A stretch of 5,383 bases of DNA from Flavobacteriaceae bacterium. Lineage in GTDB: Bacteria; Bacteroidota; Bacteroidia; Flavobacteriales; Flavobacteriaceae. A program made the position numbers and the translations under genes. Shown here piece after piece: positions 1 to 5,383 of this stretch. Position 1 is the first letter of the stretch, and each line of letters starts with the position of its first letter. The notes under the pieces were generated by a model. The model was not told the origin of the DNA. It did no database searches and worked only from the letters and a program-made list of their open reading frames with translations. The stretch covers positions 8,037 to 13,419 of the forward strand of contig JAGQYU010000134.1 in the NCBI GenBank assembly GCA_020435885.1, read 5' to 3'.

Positions 1-461
1 CCTTCTTGCTTATATACTGCCATAGGGTCACCTTTTTCAATATTTTCCAACGTCATATTTACGTATGCGTCACCCATTATTAGACGAACAAAATCACCAT
101 CTTTTGAAGCTGAATAAGCCCCTACAAAAGAAAAGAACAAAAACACTGAAAATACAATGAGCAATTGCTTATGATATCTTACAAATTCAAGGGGAAACTC
201 AGTTTTAAAAAAGGTAACAAGTCTGTTCTTACTTTCTTTTTTATTGGAATATATTTTTTGATGTGCAGAAGAAGCGATTGAGTTCAAATAAGCTACCGTA
301 TTACTTCTTGGGTAGAACGTTTTAGCGTAGCTCAAATCGTCTGTTATTTCAATGTAAAGGTCAGAAAGCTTATCCGGCGAAATTTGCTGTCTATTATGCA
401 AAACATTTTCAAAAAGTTGCCATTTTTCTTTGTGTTTCTTAACAAAAGCTGCCTCTCGCAT
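1..461 (-). CDS. SpoIIM-family (stage II sporulation protein M-like) membrane protein, 5' part only
   Basis: Reading leftward from the ATG at 461-459 gives 153 open codons up to the window edge, so only the N-terminal part is present. It starts MREAAFVKKHKEKW. A soluble, helical, charged N-terminal region (about residues 1-97) carries a YAKTFYP stretch (45-51) followed by YLN (58-60) and a His/Ile/Tyr segment (67-71). One hydrophobic helix follows (about 98-117). After it comes NMTLENI (135-141) and GDPMAVYK (144-151), a block typical of the SpoIIM/DUF95 family. In Bacillus SpoIIM acts in engulfment during sporulation. Bacteroidota do not sporulate, and there these homologues usually sit near RDD, MoxR-ATPase and DUF58 genes with no settled function. 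The divergent RDD gene next door fits that context. The family call rests on motif recall and neighbourhood. The remaining membrane helices would lie outside the window. Confidence 0.82.
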   Translation of the reverse strand, partial: MREAAFVKKHKEKWQLFENVLHNRQQISPDKLSDLYIEITDDLSYAKTFYPRSNTVAYLNSIASSAHQKIYSNKKESKNRLVTFFKTEFPLEFVRYHKQLLIVFSVFLFFSFVGAYSASKDGDFVRLIMGDAYVNMTLENIEKGDPMAVYKQE

Positions 462-573
462 TTACTATAACAATTTATCTTTTTAAAAAGAGTTCTTTAT
501 AAGAATCTTTTTTATATTCGCCACAATATCGCCTTTTGTGTAAGCGATTATATCTAAACAAATAAACACAAAA
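462..573. promoter_or_regulatory. Divergent intergenic region between the SpoIIM-like and RDD genes
   Basis: These 112 bp separate two divergent start codons and must therefore hold at least one promoter for each direction. The best rightward candidate is TATATTCG at 513-520, one mismatch from the Bacteroidota -7 consensus TAnnTTTG, with no clear -33 TTG at the usual distance. No convincing leftward element was found. Neither start codon has a Shine-Dalgarno sequence; the bases just before the RDD ATG are A-rich, as is common in Bacteroidota. That a promoter exists here is inferred from layout; the exact element is uncertain. Confidence 0.35.
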
Positions 574-1290
574 ATGGATAATTTTCAAATAGAAACTGCC
601 CAAAATGTAAGCATACAACAAAATGTGGCTCCTGTTAGTACAAGAATAGGAGCTTATCTGTTAGATTTTCTATTTATTACAGGATATATTATCATCGTTA
701 TTATTATTGTAAATGCTCTAGATCTAGATTCTTCGTTAGAATTATGGGCTATTTTTTTATTATTTGGATTACCGGTATTTTTCTATAGTTTAGCTTTTGA
801 AGTTTTGATGAATGGACAAACCCCCGGCAAGCACTTTACTAATATACGTGTGGTAAAAATTGACGGTTCTAAACCTACTTTTGGAAGTTACTTACTGCGT
901 TGGATGCTCCGTATTATTGATATTGATATAGCATCGGGTTCAGTAGCACTTTTAACCATTTTGCTAAACGGAAAAGGACAACGTTTAGGTGATATTGCAG
1001 CAGGTACAACAGTGATAAGTGAAAAGAAAAGAGTAACTATCCATAATACGCTTATAGAAGATATTCCTGAAAGTTATGTTCCAACTTTTCCACAAGTAAC
1101 TATGTTGTCTGATGCTGATATTCAAACTATTAAAGAACTATATAGAACTGCTAAGCGAAAGGGAAATCATGGTGTTATTGTAAAATTACATAACAGAATT
1201 ATCGATATTACAGACATAAAAACCGAACTGAGACCGATAGAGTTTGTAGATATTGTAATTAAAGATTATAACTACTATACGCAACAGTAA
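574..1290 (+). CDS. RDD-family integral membrane protein
   Basis: This 238-residue protein carries the RDD signature. Arg24 and Asp31 lie in the first membrane helix (RIGAYLLDFLF), and a second conserved Asp lies in RIID (113-116). Between them is NGQTPGK (80-86), and after them GQRLGDIAAGT (135-145), both characteristic of the family. Hydrophobic helices lie at about 26-48, 57-78 and 119-131. The first 20 or so residues and everything after about 150 are soluble, and the C-terminal tail of nearly 90 residues is rich in charged residues. RDD proteins are poorly characterised; some have been linked to Na+/H+ or other ion transport, but no substrate can be read from this sequence. The ATG at 574 is the first in frame and gives a normal family start. 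The TRIC-type gene begins 2 nt after its stop, so the two are probably co-transcribed. The SpoIIM-like gene is divergent, an association often seen in Bacteroidota. Confidence 0.9.
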   Translation: MDNFQIETAQNVSIQQNVAPVSTRIGAYLLDFLFITGYIIIVIIIVNALDLDSSLELWAIFLLFGLPVFFYSLAFEVLMNGQTPGKHFTNIRVVKIDGSKPTFGSYLLRWMLRIIDIDIASGSVALLTILLNGKGQRLGDIAAGTTVISEKKRVTIHNTLIEDIPESYVPTFPQVTMLSDADIQTIKELYRTAKRKGNHGVIVKLHNRIIDITDIKTELRPIEFVDIVIKDYNYYTQQ

Positions 1291-1292
1291 GA

Positions 1293-1907
1293 ATGACTAT
1301 TTTTTACACATTAGACCTCTTAGGAACTATTGCTTTCGCTATATCCGGAACACTAGCGGCTATTCATAAAAGGCTTGATCTTTTTGGGATTTTTATCATA
1401 GCTTTTGTTACTGCTGTTGGAGGAGGAACTATTAGAGATGTTCTTATTGGTAGATATCCTATAGGGTGGATGAACGATCTTAATTATGTGTATGCAATTA
1501 TTGGTTCTACAGTTTTTGCCATTTTAGTTCGTAAAAGAATAGATTTTTTAAGAACTTCCCTTTTTTTGTTTGATACTATTGGTTTAGGAATCTTTACTAT
1601 TATCGGTACAGAGATAGGTATAGAATATAACCTTCATCCAATCATATCAATTTCTTTAGGTGTTATTTCGGCTACTTTTGGTGGAGTTATCAGAGACATT
1701 CTATGTAATGATATTCCTGTAATTTTTAGGAAAGAAGTCTATGCAAGTGCTTGTATTGCAGGTGCTGTTGTGTTCTTACTACTTACAAAACTAGATGTTA
1801 ATACAAACCTCAATTATATTATAACATCGCTTATAATTATAAGTATACGGCTTTTAGCAGTTAAATTTAAACTGGCATTGCCTACCTTTCACATCGTAAA
1901 AGATTAA
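1293..1907 (+). CDS. TRIC/UPF0126-family cation channel (YadS/YicG-like)
   Basis: This 204-residue, very hydrophobic protein has the twofold repeat of the prokaryotic TRIC (trimeric intracellular cation channel) family. Each half opens with an acidic residue in a Gly-rich helix (LDLLGTIAFAISGT from residue 7; FDTIGLGIFTIIGT from 93). Each half then carries a Gly-Gly motif with IRD: GGGTIRDVLIG (43-53) and GGVIRDILCNDIP (130-142). About seven membrane segments are expected, three per repeat plus one. The family forms K+-permeable homotrimers in the inner membrane, and the GG kinks line each protomer's pore. The length matches bacterial homologues (about 200 residues). The start is fixed by the ATG 2 nt after the RDD stop; there is no Shine-Dalgarno sequence, and translational coupling to the upstream gene is plausible. 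The stop codon overlaps that of the convergent transketolase gene. Confidence 0.92.
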   Translation: MTIFYTLDLLGTIAFAISGTLAAIHKRLDLFGIFIIAFVTAVGGGTIRDVLIGRYPIGWMNDLNYVYAIIGSTVFAILVRKRIDFLRTSLFLFDTIGLGIFTIIGTEIGIEYNLHPIISISLGVISATFGGVIRDILCNDIPVIFRKEVYASACIAGAVVFLLLTKLDVNTNLNYIITSLIIISIRLLAVKFKLALPTFHIVKD

Positions 1908-2749
1908 TAATCTCCCAACGTTTCAGCATTTTGAGTCAATGCTTTTTCTAATTGTTCATCGTTAGGAGCTTTGCCATGCCATGCATGTGTATGCATCATA
2001 AAATCAACACCATTACCCATTTCTGTATGCAACAATACGCAAACAGGTCTTCCTTTACCTGTTCTTGATTTTGCTTCGTTCATACCTTTTATAATAGCTT
2101 CAATGGAATTTCCTTCTTTTATTTCCAGCACATCCCAACCGAAGGCTTCAAATTTTCCTTTTAAGTTGCCTAGAGGCATTACTTCGCTAACCGGACCATC
2201 TATTTGTTGACCGTTATAATCTACCGTAGCTATTAAATTGTCTACCTTTTTACCTGCAGCATACATAATAGCTTCCCATACTTGTCCTTCTTGCAGCTCC
2301 CCATCGCCATGTAAAGAATATACTAAAGAACTGTCTCCATTTAGCTTTTTCGCCTGTGCAGCACCAATGGCTACAGACATTCCCTGCCCTAACGATCCGG
2401 AAGCAATTCTTACACCGGGAAGATGTTCATGAGTGGTTGGGTGGCCTTGTAAACGTGAATCTAATTTTCGGAATGTTTTCAGTTCATCTACAGGGAAAAA
2501 TCCACATCTAGATAAAACACTATAATACACAGGTGAAATATGACCGTTAGACAAAAAGAAAAGGTCTTCTCCAACACCGTCCATTGTAAAATTGGTAGAG
2601 TAATTCATCACTTCTTTATACAAAACTGTTAAGAATTCTGCACATCCCAAAGAACCTCCGGGGTGACCGGAATTAACTGCATGTACCATTCTAACTATAT
2701 CTCTACGAACTTGTGTTGTAAAATCTTTTAATTCTTGTATTGTAGCCAT
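1904..2749 (-). CDS. Transketolase, N-terminal (TPP-binding) subunit
   Basis: This 281-residue protein corresponds to the first third to half of a full-length transketolase (about 650 residues) and is the usual size for a split N-terminal subunit. Visible motifs are SGHPGGS (27-33), GHISPVYY (69-76), QGHP (101-104), GSLGQGMSVAIGAA (118-131), and the thiamine-diphosphate/Mg2+ motif beginning GDGELQEGQVWEA (148-160) and closing at DYNGQQIDG (177-185). The segment ending HTHAWHGKAP near the C-terminus supplies the His region seen in this subunit. With its partner it would transfer two-carbon ketol units between sugar phosphates in the non-oxidative pentose phosphate pathway. A DXPS-like or other TPP enzyme is less likely given these motifs. 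The pyrimidine-binding and C-terminal domains need a second polypeptide, which is not within this window: downstream lies the convergent TRIC gene, upstream the divergent corA. The ATG at 2749 gives the conserved N-terminus. Confidence 0.95.
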   Translation of the reverse strand: MATIQELKDFTTQVRRDIVRMVHAVNSGHPGGSLGCAEFLTVLYKEVMNYSTNFTMDGVGEDLFFLSNGHISPVYYSVLSRCGFFPVDELKTFRKLDSRLQGHPTTHEHLPGVRIASGSLGQGMSVAIGAAQAKKLNGDSSLVYSLHGDGELQEGQVWEAIMYAAGKKVDNLIATVDYNGQQIDGPVSEVMPLGNLKGKFEAFGWDVLEIKEGNSIEAIIKGMNEAKSRTGKGRPVCVLLHTEMGNGVDFMMHTHAWHGKAPNDEQLEKALTQNAETLGDY

Positions 2750-2777
2750 TTTCTATCAGTGATAATTAAAAACATGG

Positions 2778-2785
2778 CAAAAGTA
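2778..2785 (-). promoter_or_regulatory. Putative Bacteroidota -7 element for the transketolase subunit gene
   Basis: On the minus strand these bases read TACTTTTG, a perfect match to the Bacteroidota sigma-ABfr -7 consensus TAnnTTTG. A start site about 7 nt downstream would leave a leader of about 22 nt before the ATG at 2749. No clear -33 TTG was found at the usual spacing. In AT-rich DNA such a match can occur by chance, so the support comes mainly from position. A 6-bp inverted repeat (ATGGCA at 2774-2779 and TGCCAT at 2794-2799) surrounds the element. Confidence 0.45.
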
Positions 2786-2887
2786 CAAAACCATGCCATT
2801 ATTACTGGCCATAATTTATCGTTAATTTTAGGTTACTTATTAACATTTCTATATTGATACTGATGATTATTATGATGAAATCTTTAG

Positions 2888-2895
2888 TATATTTG
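2888..2895 (+). promoter_or_regulatory. Putative Bacteroidota -7 element for corA-umuC
   Basis: TATATTTG matches the Bacteroidota -7 consensus TAnnTTTG exactly. Transcription starting about 7 nt downstream would leave a leader of roughly 19 nt before the TTG at 2921. A TTG occurs at 2854-2856 but is too far upstream (about 31 nt from the element) to be a normal -33 partner. The same element contains the in-frame TGA (2894-2896) that closes the corA reading frame upstream, so the coding region cannot extend past it. Confidence 0.45.
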
Positions 2896-2920
2896 AAATA
2901 CATACCAAATAATACTACCC

Positions 2921-4000
2921 TTGAAAAAAACAAAGCCAAAAAAACGACGCACATCGGTATCAAAAAAAGTAGGCATGCCACCAGGAAGTATCATTTATGT
3001 TGGTAGAGAAAGGACTGAAAATGCTTCGATAGAATTAATAAGCTATACTTCTGATAGTTTTTCCAAAAATGAATATGACAATTGTAGTAGCCTTAAAAAA
3101 AGTTTGGTAGCTGATGCTGTAAACTGGATAAATGTTGATGGTATTCATAATCAACAACTTATTAATCAGTTTGAGGCTGAATTTGGGCTCGATCATTTAT
3201 TATTAGAAGATGTTGTAAATACAAATCAACGACCCAAGGTTGAAGAACATAATCAATATTTATTCTTATCATTAAAAATGCTTTCATATAATGAATTAGA
3301 TCAGGATATTGATAATGAGCAGATTAGTATTTTTTTAGGGAGTGATTATCTCATTTCATTTCAAGAAAAAAGTGGAGATGTATTTGGCTCTATTAGGGAG
3401 AGAATAGTTGGTTCTAAAGGGCAAATTAGGAACAATGGAAATGATTATTTATTCTATTCATTAATAGATTCAATTATTGATAATTATTTTTTAGTTATTG
3501 AAAATGTAGGTAATAACTTAGAAGAATTAGAAGAAGAAATTTTTAATAATCCATCACAAAATTTGCTAGAAAAGATCTTAAAAAATAAAAATATTTTACT
3601 CAATTTAAGAAGATCTATCTACCCCCTACGAGAATCAATAAATAAATTGTTAAGAGAAAATATAAATTTTATAAATCCTGAAACAAACAAATATTTTAAT
3701 GATGTGTATGATCATACCATCCAAATCATTGATATTTTAGAATCTTATAAAGACATTATTTCTGGATTAAAAGATAGTTATATTTCTAATCTAAGTCTTA
3801 AAATGAATCAGATAATGCAAGTGCTAACCATTATCGCCACTATTTTTATCCCTCTAACATTTATTACCGGCGTTTACGGTATGAATTTTGAACATATACC
3901 AGAAACACATTGGAAAAACGGTTACTGGTTTTTTTGGGCATTAACAACTATTATTGTTATAGGTCTTATTATTTATTTTAAAAAGAAAAAATGGTTATAA
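2921..4000 (+). CDS. corA: CorA-family Mg2+/Co2+ transporter
   Basis: This 359-residue protein has the CorA layout. A large soluble N-terminal domain (to about 295) ends in long charged helices, including an ENVGNNLEELEEEIF stretch in the region that forms the cytoplasmic funnel. Two C-terminal membrane helices follow, at about 298-319 and 335-353. The signature Gly-Met-Asn is at 320-322 in YGMNF, immediately after TM1, where it forms the ion selectivity filter of the pentamer. The acidic loop (EHIPETH) and the Lys-rich C-terminal tail (KKKKWL) are also typical. Expected role is Mg2+ (and Co2+) uptake across the inner membrane. The start chosen is TTG at 2921: no in-frame ATG lies between the upstream TGA at 2894 and it, and it yields a Lys/Arg-rich N-terminus. 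The alternative is the ATG at 2975, giving 341 residues. UmuC begins directly after the stop codon. Confidence 0.93.
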   Translation: MKKTKPKKRRTSVSKKVGMPPGSIIYVGRERTENASIELISYTSDSFSKNEYDNCSSLKKSLVADAVNWINVDGIHNQQLINQFEAEFGLDHLLLEDVVNTNQRPKVEEHNQYLFLSLKMLSYNELDQDIDNEQISIFLGSDYLISFQEKSGDVFGSIRERIVGSKGQIRNNGNDYLFYSLIDSIIDNYFLVIENVGNNLEELEEEIFNNPSQNLLEKILKNKNILLNLRRSIYPLRESINKLLRENINFINPETNKYFNDVYDHTIQIIDILESYKDIISGLKDSYISNLSLKMNQIMQVLTIIATIFIPLTFITGVYGMNFEHIPETHWKNGYWFFWALTTIIVIGLIIYFKKKKWL

Positions 4001-5260
4001 ATGTTCGCATTAGTTGATTGTAATAATTTTTATGCTTCTTGCGAACGAGTTTTTAGGCCTGAACTTAATAATAGACCTATTGCAATCCTTTCAAATAATG
4101 ACGGGTGTGTAATTTCAAGAAGTGATGAAACTAAAGCTTTAGGAATCCCTATGGGGGCGCCTGCTTTCAAATATAAAAATGATTTTAAAACTAAAGGAAT
4201 AACCGTATTTTCTTCCAATTATCCTTTATATGGTGATATGAGCAGGCGTATTATGAACATCCTTTCAACTTTTACCCCTGATATGGAAGTCTATTCTATC
4301 GATGAAGCTTTTCTAAAATTTGAAGGATATGATCTTTATAATATCAATCAATATGGGTGTGAAATTCGTCGAAAAATAACCAAAAGTACAGGAATCCCTA
4401 TAAGTATAGGCTTTGCACATACTAAAACACTATCAAAACTGGCCAATAAAATTGCTAGAAAATTCCCCGAAAAGACTAATAATGTGTATGTTATTGATAC
4501 TGAAGAGAAAAGAATAAAGGCCATAAAATGGGCACCTATTGAAAGTGTTTGGGGTATTGGCAGAGGTCTATCAAAGTTGTTAAAAGCTAAAAATATTAAA
4601 ACAGCATATGATTTTACATGCCTTTCAGATGAATGGGTTCGGAAAAATACTTCTGTAGTGGGGCTTCGTTTAAAGCATGAACTGGAAGGAAAACCTACTC
4701 TTACACTTGAAGATCATACAACAAGAAAGGCTATAGCAACAACCCGTTCCTTTGAGGAAATGTACACCAATTACGATGATATAAAAGAGCGCATAAGTAC
4801 GTTTGCAGCCAGTTGTGCAGAAAAATTACGAAACCAACAGTCACACTGTAATGCCATAATGGTTATGTTGCATACTAATAGACATCGGAAAGATTTAGCT
4901 CAGTACAGAAAAAGTATTATTATAAAGACAGAATATCCTACAAATTCTACTATCGATATTGTTAATTATGCTATTAAGGGTGTAAAAGATATTTTTAAAG
5001 AAAATCATTTTTACAAAAGGGCTGGTGTCATTGTTTTCGATTTAACTCCGGAAAACACCAAACAAATAGCACTGTTCACAAGCGAAAACCCTAGACACTA
5101 TCAACTAATGAAAGTCATAGATCAAGTTAATAAAAACATAGGTAACCATAGAATAAAACTAGCTTGCCAAGATTTGGAACGCACTTGGAAAATGAATCAA
5201 AATTTACTTTCAAGTAGATATACAACAAACCTTAGTGAAATAATCACAGTCAAAGCTTAA
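4001..5260 (+). CDS. umuC: Y-family DNA polymerase, UmuC type (Pol V catalytic subunit)
   Basis: This 419-residue protein is close to the length of E. coli UmuC (422). The palm domain opens with MFALVDCNNFYASCERVF, giving the metal-binding Asp6 and the steric-gate region Phe10/Tyr11. SIDEAF (99-104) supplies catalytic Asp101 and Glu102. ISIGFAHTKTLSKLANKIA covers the conserved Y-family segment after it. A helix-hairpin-helix motif begins at VWGIGRG (183-189), and a little-finger domain spans about 240-350. QIALF (355-359) fits a beta-clamp-binding motif, and the C-terminal DUF4113-like tail contains RYTTNLSEI (406-414). Known role: error-prone bypass of DNA lesions, with UmuD' and RecA in the E. 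coli enzyme. All key residues are intact. The ATG abuts the corA stop codon (TAAATG) in the same reading frame, so translation probably depends on re-initiation or a shared mRNA. No umuD is adjacent. Confidence 0.95.
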   Translation: MFALVDCNNFYASCERVFRPELNNRPIAILSNNDGCVISRSDETKALGIPMGAPAFKYKNDFKTKGITVFSSNYPLYGDMSRRIMNILSTFTPDMEVYSIDEAFLKFEGYDLYNINQYGCEIRRKITKSTGIPISIGFAHTKTLSKLANKIARKFPEKTNNVYVIDTEEKRIKAIKWAPIESVWGIGRGLSKLLKAKNIKTAYDFTCLSDEWVRKNTSVVGLRLKHELEGKPTLTLEDHTTRKAIATTRSFEEMYTNYDDIKERISTFAASCAEKLRNQQSHCNAIMVMLHTNRHRKDLAQYRKSIIIKTEYPTNSTIDIVNYAIKGVKDIFKENHFYKRAGVIVFDLTPENTKQIALFTSENPRHYQLMKVIDQVNKNIGNHRIKLACQDLERTWKMNQNLLSSRYTTNLSEIITVKA

Positions 5261-5383
5261 AATATATCAATCTACTTCGAGTGATATCAATGATATAATT
5301 CCCCCCAATTCAATACAGGCCAATCAATAAAAATTATAATTAAAATTTTCAAAAATATTAGGTAGTAAATAATCTAATTTATT
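5261..5383. other. AT-rich non-coding tail downstream of umuC
   Basis: No gene or convincing rho-independent terminator was found in these 123 bp. Visible structure is a perfect dyad ATATCA-A-TGATAT at 5284-5296, an upstream copy of ATATCAA at 5264-5270, a run of six C flanked on both sides by AATT (5297-5310), and a near-palindromic AT tract with AAAATT and AATTTT arms around 5329-5349. The dyad has a one-base centre, so it suits protein binding better than an RNA hairpin. None can be given a function. Confidence 0.4.

Noticed and set aside
1293..1907. Internal similarity between the two halves of the TRIC protein as a recent duplication
   Set aside because: The twofold repeat is an old, defining feature of the whole family and not a new event here.
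1971..2432. Two plus-strand open frames (1971-2210 and 2238-2432) within the transketolase gene
   Set aside because: They lie antisense to a well-conserved TPP-enzyme region and their translations (Pro/Ser/Cys-rich) look like reverse-strand shadows, with no domain or start signal of their own.
4030..4218. A 62-codon minus-strand open frame inside umuC
   Set aside because: It is antisense to the conserved UmuC palm domain and shows no recognisable motif or promoter.
5284..5349. Possible rho-independent terminator after umuC
   Set aside because: The dyad has a one-base centre and is AT-only apart from one G-C pair per arm, no T-run follows it, and the AT palindrome is imperfect. It is not a convincing terminator.
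5350..5357. Minus-strand TATTTTTG matching TAnnTTTG
   Set aside because: It would drive transcription leftward into the 3' end of umuC with no gene to serve; in such AT-rich DNA a chance match is likely.

Overview
The window is AT-rich, with short gaps between genes. Its gene content points to Bacteroidota, most likely a flavobacterium. The supporting signs are a SpoIIM-family gene divergent from an RDD-family gene, a transketolase split into separate subunit genes, almost no Shine-Dalgarno sequences ahead of the start codons, and two perfect matches to the Bacteroidota -7 promoter element TAnnTTTG. The species cannot be named from the sequence alone.

Left part (1-1907): a SpoIIM-family membrane protein gene runs leftward and is cut by the window edge after 153 residues. 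Divergent from it is a two-gene unit, an RDD-family membrane protein followed 2 nt later by a TRIC/UPF0126-family channel. Middle (1904-2749): the N-terminal, thiamine-diphosphate-binding half of a split transketolase lies on the minus strand. Its stop codon overlaps the TRIC stop codon by 4 nt. Its C-terminal partner is not in the window. A 171-bp divergent spacer (2750-2920) carries one plausible -7 element for each direction.

Right part (2921-5260): a CorA-family Mg2+/Co2+ transporter, apparently starting at TTG, is followed with no gap by a complete Y-family DNA polymerase of the UmuC type. UmuC has its catalytic acidic residues, a sliding-clamp-binding motif and the C-terminal UmuC tail. 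No umuD lies beside it. The last 123 bp hold no recognisable gene, only a small dyad and an AT-rich stretch.

Three of the six proteins are predicted to be integral membrane proteins of ion transport or envelope families, a fourth (SpoIIM-like) is also membrane-bound, and the other two are a central carbon enzyme and a mutagenic repair polymerase. Apart from the RDD-TRIC and CorA-UmuC pairs, the neighbours do not form an obvious pathway. I see no mobile element, CRISPR array, tRNA, rRNA or clearly novel system. This looks like ordinary chromosomal core sequence, and the most notable points concern gene arrangement: umuC behind corA without umuD, and a transketolase half-gene without its partner next to it.
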